From Spongospora subterranea (lineage: Eukaryota; Endomyxa; Phytomyxea; Plasmodiophorida; Plasmodiophoridae), in contig OUQQ01000078.1 in assembly GCA_900404475.1 (NCBI GenBank), positions 1 through 47,992 of the forward strand: 47,992 nt of DNA, written 5' to 3'. The position numbers and the translations under genes were made by a program. The notes under the pieces were generated by a model that worked only from the letters and a program-made list of their open reading frames with translations, had not been told where the DNA came from and made no database searches. How positions within the stretch are numbered: the first letter of the stretch is position 1; each line of letters opens with the position of its first letter. Shown one piece after another: positions 10,662-22,235 of the stretch.

Positions 10662-12074
10662 ATGGAAGGATTGCAGTCGCTGGATGACTGGGATTGCCGG
10701 ATCGAACAGAGGGCGGATTCCGTCGAGGAACGGGTTAAGGAAGCGGTCAAGGCGGCACTTGGCGAACAGTACAGTGATTGTGCAGACCAAGCGGTAGCGT
10801 CCATTACTCTTGTAAGAAATTTGTAGATTTTTTTATCGTGTTTTCTGCGGTTGATCTTTTTCTTCCTCTTTCTGGACACACGACCTTTCATGTATTTTGA
10901 CTCTTTTTAATGGCTAGCAGTTGAAAACGATGTCGGCGTTAGTCACTCTTTTCCCCATAATGACGTCTTCATATCATGCTGAGTCGCTGATGAAGAAATA
11001 TTCAAGTTCTTGTCTGGCGGCAATTCAGAACGCCAGCAGATCCATTTTACAAATAGATTATTGTGAGGGTCTTTCAAAAATTCCCGAAGATGTTTCAGTT
11101 GAAGCGACGCAATCTCCCCTCCGTACTGCCAGTCCAAACCTCAAAATTCCCCAGTTGAGACCGAAAGCGTCTCCTCGACGTCAGTTAATCCCTCCGAAAA
11201 CTCGACGTAGTTTGCAGGCAGCTAGGAGAAAGTCTTGCGATTCAGAGGCTGCCAAGATATCGTTCTCTGCCTCTAGCATTTCTTCCCCTCCTGGCGCTCG
11301 ACATTCTCCCGTGCGTAACCTCACTTTGTATCCAAAGGCAAATTTGAGTTCCAGCTCTCAACCGCGCCGTCCCGTTGTAGATGTCAGCAGAAGTGTGGAC
11401 TTTTCTTCCGGAAAAAGGACTCCAGGGAACATGGTGCTCCCACGAACTTCCTCGCGAACCTCTGGCTCTAAAAAGCCAGCTCTAGCTCGGCCACAAAGAA
11501 GATCTGAAAGTGGCCGTCGTAGTACAGGAGCAACAGGCAGGTTCATCAATATGTCTCCTTCGCGAATATCCCAAGAAGGTACAAGATTTGATGATTCTGC
11601 TAGCGATGTTTCCAGAAGCGTAGATTGGAGCAATCTCAGCGATCGGTCCACATCAAGCTGTGGTGATCTCAATCCACAAGGCGAGCCTGACACTGCTGAA
11701 ATAAACAGCACGTTTCGTTCTGGTGCAATCAAAAAGCCAAGCAGCCTTCGTAATCTGGCAGTGACGAGACTAAGCTGTTCTAATGTTCAACCAACTTGTA
11801 AACCTTCATTGCGAGGTCCTTTGAAATCGGTAGTGGGTAACAAAGAAGACGTATCTGGGCTCATTCATTTTCACTTTAGGCTAAAGAGAACGAAATGCGG
11901 CATTCAGCATTTTTGCAGAATGTTGAAGAACTGGTTGCAAAGGCTTCACCTGTAAGTAATCTATTTCTGTCATCGTATTTTTTCGGTCCCATGTTAATTT
12001 GACAACAGTACAGTGAGGTTTTCGCCACCCGCACAAAGATTGGGTTCACTGCTACCGATGACGAATGGCACTGA
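10662..12074 (+). CDS. Ser/Arg/Pro-rich protein of unknown function (405 aa)
   Basis: Four exons (10662-10811, 10921-11850, 11880-11951, 12009-12074) join with every intron in phase 0. The introns are 109, 29 and 57 nt. The N-terminal 90 residues are helical (MEGLQSLDDWDCRIEQRADS onward). The centre is low-complexity, basic and Ser-rich with a duplicated motif DVSRSVDFSS / DVSRSVDWSN about 85 residues apart. The C-terminus is a helix (MRHSAFLQNVEELVAKA) and a tail GFTATDDEWH. The composition suggests a disordered scaffold, perhaps cytoskeletal, but I recognise no family. The 29-nt intron (11851-11879) is needed to reach the last two exons. If it is not spliced, the frame instead runs on to about 11955. 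Confidence 0.65.
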
Positions 12075-12196
12075 ACGTCGGGCATGCAGCTATGCCCGAT
12101 CAATTGTACGAAATTGACATTATGCAGCAATACAAATATCTGTAATAGATTGATTAACCGAATTTCGATGGGGCCTTTGCAAAATCTCAGCAAGTC

Positions 12197-15100
12197 TTAT
12201 GGTCCCACAGCAAACCCGTTGCCACAGAAAGGACAACGGTAGATTTGCCCGCTCACCCCGCTATTTCCCAGCACATTAGATATGCTCCCGCAGGTTGGGC
12301 ATTGCACCTGTAATTCATTATAAAAATCCTGACCCTCGCTGAAGCTGGAATCTGTTACCGTTATGAATGCAGGAGAACTTGTATCGACATTTTGTTGGCT
12401 GGTTGGACTACCTCCAGGTCCAATTGTCGGTCTAAAATATGCTGAGCAAATTACCGAACATTTTATTGCTGGTGTTACGTTTTCGCTTCCGCATTTGTAC
12501 CTAGGCCTTCCGCTCGCGCTGCCGCCAGTTCATCTGATTCGCATAATTATCATTTACTTTTTTCAGATGACGACAGCTTTGTAACTACCTGTCAATGGTG
12601 TTACAGCTTGAAGTTGTTTGGCAGACACAGTTTTCATAAAGGCATCCATGTACCTTAATTGATCATGCATATGATAACTGAACATCATTGATGAGCACAT
12701 ACAAAGTAACAAACCGGACGGTTACGATTCGATTCGATGACCAGCCCTTAGAGCGTCAAGATATCCCAGGCTTTCGTCAATCTTCTCTGTTGGGAAAATA
12801 CGGCGTGATTTGCAGCAACAGAAACAGCCGATGATTTTCCCGAGAAACTAAATGGATGGTTAGCTCGAGGAAAACCAATATTGGTGCATAGACCTGTCTA
12901 GTAACCAGAATAAGTACCACCACAATGAAAATGAAACCATTTATCAGAGTCGCTCGTCTAATAACATTTTCGTCATCTCCGTCGTGCTGAAAAGTTTATA
13001 TAGAATCATCAGATGCTACCCATAACATTGTTGATGTCAGAGGATACCGCCCTTACCTTTATAGTCGGATCAGAAATGCTTTGTGAAGAAAAGTTGTTTG
13101 GGTATGAATAAATCCACATGGCCATCGCTGAGTGTATAAGAAGAGCATAGCTTATTGCCGATGATGCATATTCAGCTAACGTACTGTCCATCATGGGTGG
13201 ATACCGATACAATCGCAACAAAGCAACCTGACATTTAGAGTACAATCAAAATATTGCACTTGAACATGTAGTTGAAGCGAACCTTGTCGAACACATAAGT
13301 AAAAGCAAACGTGAGGGCAGCGGTTCCAAGCAATATTGGTATACCAGAAGAGTAGAGCATGGACACGAATATAGTGTTAAGGACAGCTGCGTATCGATCC
13401 GATAAAACAAACTCTGGACCAGAGTATAGCTCATTCAAATCCTGAAATCGTTAGTCAGTATAGTAATGTGAGATTTATTTGGGCAAACCTAACCCTCTGC
13501 GTGGCCACATTTCGCCGGCGGCATCGTCTTCTCATGGCTGAGAGAGGAATTTGCAGTACGGGAAGAATATGAGGGTTGATAGTATTTAGCATCATGGTCA
13601 GCAAAATAGATACGCCCACATCACGGTACCAAGATTCAGACACATCCTGGTAAGGGCCATTGAAAACGGCGCCCAGACGAAAGTAGGCCAAATCTCCATT
13701 CACCAACATGATGATAACGCCTGTTTCACTTTAGATTTCAGCAAGTGTGCGGTTATATTAACACAGACAAACTATTCTCAAAAAGCGAAAATGACACTGA
13801 CAGCGTTTACCTGTATTGACAAAAAGAGCAACAAAGAGTTTCGCGGTGATAGCCTTTTCCTGTGAGGAGAGCGTGTTGTGCTTCTCAAACCGGACAAGGG
13901 CAACGATCATAGTTTTGAGAAACACGTTGACAACAAAAATTGTCACAGCAATCAATGCAATGAGCAACTGTACAACTGATTAGCTGTTGCGAGTGGAATA
14001 TTCTATCGGTAATACCTTTGCAACTGCCATATTGGCAATCCAGTCCTGGCAAATAGCTTGATCATCGACTAATTGCCCAGACGATAGTGAGGCACAGTAG
14101 CAGTCAACGCTGACACCTCGCAGTGCTTGTGCTCGTGTGTAAACACCATCGCATATCTGCGACTTCTGCGTGTTTTGCTTCTGTTTTTGAGAAGCCTGGA
14201 AATTAAAGCATGCCATCAATTTAACAGTTAAGAAGACGTTTTCGTAGAAGTACAAAGAATATGATCACCAACGACACCAACATGACGGCAAATGTTGCAA
14301 CTGATGTTAAAAGTTGACGGCAGCAGGTCGATCTCCTTGAGTACTTCAAATTATGGAATAGAATATTTGAGGGCTCTATCACGATGGATCATTTTAAACG
14401 TCATAGTCAATCTAGAAGTAATTACCCAAAGCGGACGTTACTGTAATCCTTTTACCCCTGAAACGCAACTTTCTCTTCATACAGCAGCGGCTCCAACTAG
14501 AGACATGAAAAAAAATTAGAAATATATATATAGAAAAATCGTAAGCGAGGTTTCTGAACCATGTATTCGGATAAGAATTCAGGCATTGCCTGCGTGACAT
14601 CCCGGAATCGAACGATATGTAAGCGTCAACAGGGCGGCGCTGGAATGTTTCCTAAACCAATACTCCTATTAGTTTTGAGTACTTTTCTGCATGATTGATG
14701 AATTACTTTGAAAACGCTTATTTTGTTGTCCAGTGATGTACATTTGTCTTTGAGCTTGTTGATTTGAGAAATTCCATCAGGGGTGTCTTTGACAGGCTTA
14801 AGTTTCGCGATATTATGCTTCAAACTCCCCCTCTCGATGTACATCTCTATAAGGTCGCTGTCATTGAATGATATCACTGCATCCACCACTTTTCCCCATC
14901 TTTCCTAGTTATTGTAAAAAAAACAGAAAAATCAGTGACCAAATTTCGACAATGCAGCATCATCAGGTTCGAACCTGGAAAAATTCAAACAGTTCGAAGC
15001 GTTCTGTAAGACTGGAAGGAAGATTTTTTACTCGAACTGTATAATCGGCAGCAGTAATCGATTTGGCCTCGGACAAGTGGACTTCGCGAAGTTGAGCTCT

Positions 15101-15780
15101 CCTCAGTCGATAAACTATATCGGACAGGACGTTGACCCCAACAGCACAGAGCGTCTTTTCCATAACGTTGGCACTGACCAAAAAGAATAGCGAATACAAC
15201 AATCGCAACATCGAAGCCGATGATAACGATCCCAACTCTTGTCTTGGAGACTGGATAAGCAACAAAGGGTATTGTAATTGTGTCGACATTTGCAGTCCCG
15301 AAAGCGCCAAGCATTGTTTTTTCAGCGTAGAAACCCGTCGGATCGATATATCCCGCCTGAAACTCGAATCAACCTGAGTTCAGCAGCCACAAATGTGCCA
15401 ACCGAAATTGAGAGAATTATCTGGGGCAGTGATAGCAGGAACAGAAACACGAACAGTCGATGCAGTTTTTTCAGCATTTGAAAATAGAGCATAACCCCGA
15501 TTCCAAACCGATGATAGTCATTGAAGGAACAGATCGGAACTGAGGCCCATCGCGAGGATAATAAGACCCCATGATCAGGACAATAGCGTTATGACCTACA
15601 TGAAACGTATTTTCCATCGACTTTTCGACGTGGAAGAGTGTGGTTGCGATACTGTATCGCAGCCGCTAACGATACAATCTCATCCTGACCAGAAATAATT
15701 GAGGGTCCCTGCACTGGGATATAAATGCAGGGCTTCACCTGATTGACTGGTACGTTCACAACCGCAGACTGATTGGCCAT
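12197..15780 (-). CDS. OSCA/TMEM63-like multipass channel with C-terminal zinc ribbon
   Basis: This is a multi-exon minus-strand gene of roughly 800 residues. From the N-terminus: a short region MANQSAVVNVPVNQ; a segment RFGIGVMLYFQMLKKLHRLF leading into the first membrane spans; a cytosolic RNA-recognition-like fold (SITAADYTVRVKNLP, then AVISFNDSDLIEMYIERG and PVDAYISFDSG); and a long run of membrane helices (VVNVFLKTMIVALVRFEKHN, FVNTGVIIMLVNGDLAYF, LNELYSGPEFVLSDRYAAVL, YSSGIPILLGTAALTFAFTY, ALLIHSAMAMWIYSYP). This order matches the calcium-permeable, mechanically gated OSCA/CSC1/TMEM63 group as seen in ciliates and oomycetes. The tail ends in CPTCG...CPFCGNGFAVGP, a four-Cys zinc ribbon, through C-terminal exons whose splicing is uncertain. 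Introns are about 30-70 nt, one of them 31 nt. The true start may lie one exon upstream (about 15930). Confidence 0.8.
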
Positions 15781-15799
15781 TTCTGGCGCTGCGATGACT

Positions 15800-16470
15800 T
15801 GTATGGGGGGATATACGGTGCCTTGCCTTAAGCAGATGACCGGAAGCGGTTGAGGAAGCCGTACCTGGGGAATCCAACGACCACTCTGTGCAGGTGGGTG
15901 GGTTTACACACCAGTTTCAGTCATTAATTCAAATATCGACAACACGCAAAGGCGTTTCAGATCAGGACAAAAAAGTCAAAGGTCCCTCAGACCCCACGTT
16001 ATTCTAAAGCATGATACTGGCACACTGTCCTTGCGACTAGTTGTTCGTTCCGACAACATAATACGATGCTGAGTGATACAACTCAAATTAAATAAATAAC
16101 TCACGAATCATGAAGTAAGAACTCAGATACTTTTACTTTCCCAAGTCCATATATTTCAGCATGTGACCAACAAAAACCGAATTGCTACATGCTGCATTAC
16201 ATTTTTTGTATTATAATTAATGGGTTTTACCGTTATTCGAGGTCACAGATTAATAATGTATTGTCACCAGCAGTGAACCCATTCCCATCATCGTCACTTC
16301 TGCACAGAGTGCTGTCAACGGCTTGGACCAGGCTTAGATTGACCTGTTCACTATAAGTTCCGCTTGGCTTTCACAAGGGTGAGTTTAGATATCAATGACA
16401 ACATTTGATTTTCACAAATGACGATGGTGAGAATGGGTTGTAGAATATCAAAGGCAAAAGTTCTGGACAC
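15800..16470. other. AT-rich intergenic region
   Basis: Apart from a possible 5' exon of the channel gene near 15850-15930, I see nothing coding. The sequence from about 16060 to 16260 is AT-rich with many stops in all frames. Confidence 0.45.
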
Positions 16471-16665
16471 GGTTGATACTCCAGGTTTGGGGAGAAAAAT
16501 ATCAAAGGGCGAATTAGAGTCATGAAACGCCTCCACACAGCTTCTTGAGAAAGACGAAATCCTTCCTATCTGCCTCACGAAGATATTGATAAGCTGTGTC
16601 GAGGTCTTTTATCACTCTGATTCGCCCTTCAGTGGCTTCTCTCAAAACCCGGGTGTATCGACCGC
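16471..16665. repeat. Inverted duplication (about 70-bp arms) of a coding fragment
   Basis: Arms about 16471-16542 and 16591-16665 are diverged inverted copies around a 48-bp spacer. Translated outward from the spacer, the minus copy reads SCVEAFHDSNSPF and PKPGVSTVSRTF, and the plus copy reads SCVEVFYHSDSPF and QNPGVSTAGRRF. The protein-level similarity shows that the duplicated unit was coding when copied. Confidence 0.65.
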
Positions 16666-16960
16666 CGGTCGCCGATTCCGTCCGTTCAATCTGTCGTCGT
16701 CCTATAGCCGGGCCAATGTTCGATTGGATCCGGCCCGATCGCAGTTCATCCTGTGGCCGCTGGACGTGGGGATGGCGACGGGCCAGTACACGGTGGCGCT
16801 AGAGTATCGCGGGCACGTCCTGGCGCAATCGTCGTTCCTGGTGGTCGACTCGTCGGCGGACGACCTGGGCGGTGTCCCGTACGAGCTGATTGGGTCGATA
16901 TGGAAGTTGGACACGGTCAGGAGAGAAACGGAATTCGGCCAATATGAGAAGTGCTCAAGA
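16586..16960 (+). CDS. Partial coding segment with beta-sandwich-like sequence
   Basis: An open frame continues from the right arm of the inverted duplication into a GC-rich stretch (about 16660-16915) whose translation looks genuine: NVRLDPARSQFILWPLDVGM, GQYTVALEYRGHVLAQSSFL and VPYELIGSIWKLDT. The alternating hydrophobic strands suggest an Ig-like or C2-like beta domain. The GC content and codon choice differ from the AT-rich flanks. No start, stop or splice solution gives a whole gene, so this is a fragment, an exon of an unresolved gene, or a pseudogene. Confidence 0.4.
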
Positions 16961-17154
16961 TCGTCAATCGCTTTACCTTATTGTTTATGCAATATATCGC
17001 AACAATCGCCCTAATTGTCATTGGAAATGTGGATTTCGCACCGCTGAAGAATTCTGTTTGTCACTGATCCACGTCAGATGGGATGGAGCTCAAAACCTTG
17101 CATCATCTCCCTATGATTCAAGTTAGAACTGACATCAACGGATAATTCGCATTG

Positions 17155-17410
17155 TCCTTTGTGGAGCTGTGCGATCAGGTAAAGCCTGACCACGTTTCAA
17201 CTAATTTTGGACAAAGTCAAATTACTTCCCGGCGACACATTCTACCGCACCAACCTTTGGGCGGAAATTTGGCGGCAAACGCCCATAAAAAAGCTGCACG
17301 CTCAAGGAAAATATGTTGCGCGCGACGAATGGGCAAACTTGGCAAACCTGCACTGTGTTATCGCCTGGTCGAAGCTGATGAGAACTTGGTTTTTCTACTG
17401 TGCGAATTAG
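17155..17410 (+). CDS. Partial coding segment, unrecognised
   Basis: The frame over 17207-17410 reads KVKLLPGDTFYRTNLWAEIW, then KLHAQGKYVARDEWANLA, ending at TAG 17408-17410. It looks protein-coding and may be preceded by a small exon around 17155-17177 (FVELCDQ) across a short GT-AG intron. Flanking frames (17430-17560, 17560-17800) are open but unplaceable. I do not recognise the family. It probably belongs with the fragment at 16586-16960 as part of one decayed or poorly resolved gene. Confidence 0.35.
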
Positions 17411-18370
17411 CACTTGATTAGCCCTGTCAGGTCGCTGGTTCTTTGTACTGGGTGATGCGCCTGTTTCGAGAAATGCAATGGAGTGGCGACACACACATCA
17501 CGCCCAGGAATGTTTTCCGCGGCCCGCCGGCAGTCGTTGAGTAGTTTCGCTAAATCGATATGGATCTGTCAGATCAGTTTGGTCTGTTGGGCAGATCGCC
17601 TGTTATTCCACGACGGCTAGTTCCCACCATCAACCACTCCTGGTTCCGATCACCCCCCGCGAACACGGCCGACGCGTTTCCACACCTTCGCGCGGGGCGC
17701 TTTACCGCTTCTGCCTGCGACGGTCTGAAGTGCCATCAGGAAACATCGCCAATTCGAATGAATCACCGAACTGGACAAACTCAACATCAGAGCTGATCTT
17801 CAAAGGGGATTTTTTCAATACTGACCGAATTCAGGCCCGAATTGTGATAGTTTTGTCAATGTTTAGAGGCGTCCCTGTTAGCATTTCTACAGCGTCAAAG
17901 GGCAATCAACACTGCTTTATAAGAACAAGCCGAATCTCTGGAATAGCGAGTGTTTTTTGTTAGGTGCCGAAGAGCATATGACCTGTTTATTGAAGCTCTA
18001 GCGATTGGCTGGCGCTCCAACAACGACTTGTTCACTACAATCTCTTCTTCGTGATTTGCCAGATAGTCGATAAATTTAGCTCGATCCGGTGAGCGACGAC
18101 CGTCCCACAGGAACTGAATGCTTCAGCGATTTGCGGCGAGCGCCGATGAGATCGTGTCTATTTGTTCAACGGGTCAAGAGAGCTGAGATGTCCTTTCGGT
18201 GGAGCGCTGATTGTTCCACCAGTACCGGGACCATATCTAATTTCAAATCAAAGTTTCCTGTCTTCCTGTTTTAGCGGCTGGTTGGCAACAGATTTCTGGC
18301 GAGCTTGGACAACCAGGGCGCTGCAGCGTCTTCACAAAGTTCTAACGCGACATTTCGTTCGCAAAGAATG

Positions 18371-18604
18371 GATCCCTCAAAACAAGTTCCACTCAATTGG
18401 CTGCACATTTGCGTCAAGGAAAAGGTGGAGCCAGTTGATTGGAACTGCTTGAAAGATTGGGTTTTTGAGAAATTGGACAATGGATTACATCGTCCGAACA
18501 CAATGCTGCAGCGACAGTACCAGAATGTGTCCCAGTTCCGTTCGGTCCCGAGTTCATCTGCTGCATTCCCGGACGTGGAATATCAACCGATCATAAAGCG
18601 GTAA
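18371..18604 (+). CDS. Short open frame, possible exon
   Basis: ATG about 18368 opens MDPSKQVPLNWLHICVKEKV and continues NCLKDWVFEKLDNG to TAA 18602. It is protein-like, but only 78 residues and without a recognised domain. A minus-strand frame (18554-18880, MGSITIRTLSYEQWFDF) overlaps its end and is also protein-like. Either could be an isolated exon of a decayed gene. Confidence 0.25.
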   Translation, partial: DPSKQVPLNWLHICVKEKVEPVDWNCLKDWVFEKLDNGLHRPNTMLQRQYQNVSQFRSVPSSSAAFPDVEYQPIIKR

Positions 18605-18913
18605 ACTTCGTTCAACGGATTTACCGATCGATATCCCATCTCTCTCACGATATGCTGGACAATAAACACGTTCACCTTCCATATTGCATTTGACGGCTAC
18701 CAGACGGGGGTTGCTGGAACCCCTGCATTTTGTGTCATGACAAATATTGCTGAGTGGATGAACAGCCTCTAATTGTCTCGATACAATTGCGGGAAAATGA
18801 TAAAACGTCAAAACAGTGAACGCGTTCATGAAATCGAACCATTGTTCGTAAGAAAGCGTTCGTATTGTTATTGATCCCAAATTCTGACTTTCATGGAGAA
18901 TAAAAAAAAATTG

Positions 18914-18975
18914 TTTTCGATCGCATTCCTCACGTGTTTTGAAACAGACAGCGACGTAAGGAATGCGATCGAAAA
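18914..18975. repeat. Perfect 17-bp inverted repeat (hairpin)
   Basis: TTTTCGATCGCATTCCT (18914-18930) is exactly complementary to AGGAATGCGATCGAAAA (18959-18975) around a 28-nt loop that contains CACGTG. It lies between the 18554-18880 and 19085-19669 minus-strand frames and could be a terminator-like or fold-back structure. Confidence 0.8.
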
Positions 18976-19084
18976 TTGTTTGGTTTTATTTTCATGAAAT
19001 TGTTTGGATATGCATTGATTGTTGGACAGATTTCAAATTCCCTCTCATTAGCCCATGAGGCAAATGACGTCGATGGGTCCTCGA

Positions 19085-20740
19085 TTACAATCTCATGAGA
19101 TATGCTTCTGCTTCAACGAAGGCATAACATTGTTGGGCATCATCGAATGCAGGGATTCCCAATATAACTGTTGGGGCAACATCTGACGGCGTCCTAACCA
19201 ACGCAAACGAAACTGACCGACCCCCTCCCGTGGCTTCTCTTGACCATCTACCAATCTTTCGACCATCGGAATTCGGCAACAAGAACCGCTCCATTTCCAA
19301 GCTGCATGCGACACCAGCACGGGTTCAAACCGCTCGCTCCGTCTGGTGTGTCGGGTTGTGGAATGGACAGTTCCCAGACACTGGGAATTGCGAATGATCT
19401 CGTACTTCGGAGTGAAACAGAATCAGAATATCATCGAGATTATATTGCCAGAAGATGTCGGCAGGGGCGTCCAAGACTATGTCCCAAGCAACGTCAAGAT
19501 TGGCGTTCGTATTTAAGCATACTGTTCCTTGGAATCTTTTGTTGAACCGAAACTTAGTCGCAGGATAAGAAGAAGCGAGCTCTTTATAAGCGACAAGATT
19601 CCTGTTCAAGAATCCATCGAACATTTTTTGGACAATCCGATCAGGGGTGGGCAATCGACAACGCATCAACAGTGAACAGATACTCCCTCAGTTCCCGAAG
19701 CGGATCGAACACTCCGCCCTCAACCACTTGACCCAACTGGAAAAACGATCCAGGACGATCCTTTTTGGGAACACAGGGTGACATTTTGACTGAAATCCAT
19801 GAGCTGGAATCAGCGCCGTTAGTTCATGATCTGTATGGCGTCTTAAACGCTGCCAGTATGCCGCAAACTGTTCGATTCTGGGTACCTGTTAGGAGCAATC
19901 ATTTTTCCAACGGCTGCCATTTTACGGGAATTGTAATTGTCGAGCAAAGTGGCATATAATATGACGGTTTGATGAAATCCAAAGCAACTAAGGAAGGTTT
20001 CAATCGGTGTCATCCTAATTTGTACTGGGAACAAAACTTGTGAAAAGCTGTTTAAAAGGTTTAGGGACTAGCCGAAACGTAACGTCGATAAAGAGATCGA
20101 TATGAGAGCGTTTGATCATGCTAAATAGGGCCGGGTGTCCCCACAACCCAATATTGTGTTTTAACCGTTCCTTCGAAAACTGGTGGAATGTAGCCCAGGA
20201 AGAAATTCATCCGATCTGACGTTAAAGCCATCTCAGGGGTCTCAATCGTTCGAAACTGGTCAGACGAGGACCCTCCCGTCCGTATATAGTGAACCCGGTT
20301 AAGACATGCGCTTCGGGTCATGCACGTAATCGGTACGTCCAGATATCGTCGCGTGATGATGCGTGATGCTTCTTCCCAAACCATGCGTGCAGGTTGTGCA
20401 CGATCCCGAATAGCGATTGCATCGATCAGCGAGCGCATCTACTGGATAGGTAAACGAAATATGAAGTTTTGGCGGGACGAATGTTGAGACCTCCTGAGTG
20501 GCATCGGCTCGTTGACCATGAACTGGAAGTTCATTGTGAGGATTGCAGGAATGAGGGGTCAATTCTCGTATCGCTCCAGATGCCAGGAGCACAGCCGTCC
20601 CCGCGCATGGCACCTGCCGCGATGATGACCGCCAGCGACTGCATCGATAATACGACGAATTTGAATATTTGCTGCGATACACCATTTTCCTGCCATTGAT
20701 ATGAAAAGGGAGCGGAGCCATTGTGCGATACCGATCCGGG
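19085..20740 (-). other. Minus-strand region with scattered coding potential
   Basis: Several minus-strand frames look protein-like but could not be joined. They are 20644 downward (MQSLAVIIAAGAMRGDGC, reminiscent of a signal peptide), 20438-20121 (VWEEASRIITRRYLDVPITC and SDRMNFFLGYIPPVFEG), 19669-19325 (KMFDGFLNRNLVAYKELA and LDVAWDIVLDAP) and 19300-19085 (SVSFALVRTPSDVAP, ending EAEAYLMRL). They may be exons of one secreted or membrane protein or the remains of one. I recognise no domain. Confidence 0.3.
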
Positions 20741-21095
20741 ATACAGTATTGATCAATTCCTCACAACTGTTTATGAGCAAGTGTGCACTTTAGGAACATT
20801 TAAATGTATCTGTGAGTGACTGCACACAGTGTTGGATCAGTTTGGATCCAAATTGAATCCGCCCAGGCCGCCGGCCGTGCACTCAGCCAAACCTGGAGTC
20901 ACTCGGAGTCACTGGGAGTCGACCCGACTCGGGAGTTGCGCAATTATTCTGCCACGCCACTGCTGCTCTGTTCTGAACGGACGGGGATTGTATCAATGGA
21001 TGACTCTGTGCCAGTCAGGTCAGAGGGTGAAGGACCTCGTGACGGACACCGACGGGTCAGCTATATTGGCCGGACGGTCATCATTGATTTGAGCA

Positions 21096-22235
21096 ATGGC
21101 AATCACTGGAGGAATGGCGGTTTTTGTACTGTTCGCTGTGTTTCAGTCCATATGGCTTGTGACCAATTGCCATCAAGAGACGGAACTTACTGGAACTATC
21201 GAAGTATCTGGGTCTAAACAGAAGATTATGATGATTCCACTGGAGCAGCCAACAAAGAAAGCGTCACCTATGGAGTGGATTGAAGCTTCAGAATGCCCGA
21301 ACAGATTTAGTGTTGTAAAAATGGAGGAGCCGCTAAGAACAGAGATTGACTCGTTGAAATCTCTTAAGGAGCCTGAATTTAGAAATAGGTTTGCTAAAAC
21401 AATTCAAACAGCCTTTTATGAGGACATCCGCGATAAACATCCCAACTGGATAGTCATTCCTATGGGAATAGTACGGTTGGCCACACAAAATTCCTACCTT
21501 GACTTCGCGCATATCGATATTCTTCGCGATGCTAATATTGTCACCCTGGTGGAAGAATACGAGTGTTGGTCTAATGACTTCCTGGAGTTTCTGGGAAAGA
21601 ACGAGAAAGTCAAATCCGCCGCTCTGAGTCACTACAATGGCAACGTTGAACAATACGCAATCGAAATGTTGAGCCTCGTTCATACGATAAATATCTGGAT
21701 ACCACTTGAACCTGTTGAAGGATGGCCATTGGCATTGACACCTGCCAATCAATGCGGTCAGAGTCGGACCAAGATTTCTTTTGATGGGACTGTGCAGAAA
21801 CTTCAACGTTTGTTGAATTCCGAATCAGCAGTAAATGATTGGTACACACGATGGAACATGCAGCCCGATGAAGTTTATGTCTGGGATTCAAGGACTGTCG
21901 CCCATACGGCTGTTAAAATAGGTGATGGGACAGGCAAGCGATCAGCCGTTGCTTGCCGATTGCTGATCGTTCAACCAAAAGAGAATCTGTCCACCTCCAC
22001 ATCACAGCCCCCCGAGGGCGCTACTCTGTGCTATACGAAACGATTATTCGACCAAATTCAGGCACTTCATCGTTGGGGAGAGGAGTACACAAGCAAGCTA
22101 TTGGACGATATGGGATATGGCCGACTTTGTAAAGACCCTTCTACAGCACTGTCGCCATCACCGTCGAATGTTGAGGTCCATGTCAACAACAAACCCAAGA
22201 TACTCTCGGCTTTTCGCAAACTACTTCGCATGTGA
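21096..22235 (+). CDS. Membrane-anchored Fe(II)/2-oxoglutarate-type oxygenase, CmcJ/NvfI-like (379 aa)
   Basis: A single uninterrupted frame begins at ATG 21096. Residues 4-23 form a hydrophobic signal anchor (TGGMAVFVLFAVFQSIWLV). The body resembles CmcJ/NvfI-type non-haem iron oxygenases. FAHIDI supplies a His-x-Asp pair, NIWIPLEPVEGWPLAL matches the family's conserved strand and Trp-Pro-Leu segment, DEVYVWDSRTVAHTAV supplies a distal His, and KRSAVACRLLIV has the Arg that would bind the 2-oxoglutarate carboxylate. These would make the 2-His-1-Asp iron site. The substrate cannot be told. The gene is unusual here in having no intron and is the only intact gene in a poorly coding island, which could reflect retroposition or transfer. 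It ends about 300 bp from the converging gene on the minus strand. Confidence 0.6.
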   Translation: MAITGGMAVFVLFAVFQSIWLVTNCHQETELTGTIEVSGSKQKIMMIPLEQPTKKASPMEWIEASECPNRFSVVKMEEPLRTEIDSLKSLKEPEFRNRFAKTIQTAFYEDIRDKHPNWIVIPMGIVRLATQNSYLDFAHIDILRDANIVTLVEEYECWSNDFLEFLGKNEKVKSAALSHYNGNVEQYAIEMLSLVHTINIWIPLEPVEGWPLALTPANQCGQSRTKISFDGTVQKLQRLLNSESAVNDWYTRWNMQPDEVYVWDSRTVAHTAVKIGDGTGKRSAVACRLLIVQPKENLSTSTSQPPEGATLCYTKRLFDQIQALHRWGEEYTSKLLDDMGYGRLCKDPSTALSPSPSNVEVHVNNKPKILSAFRKLLRM

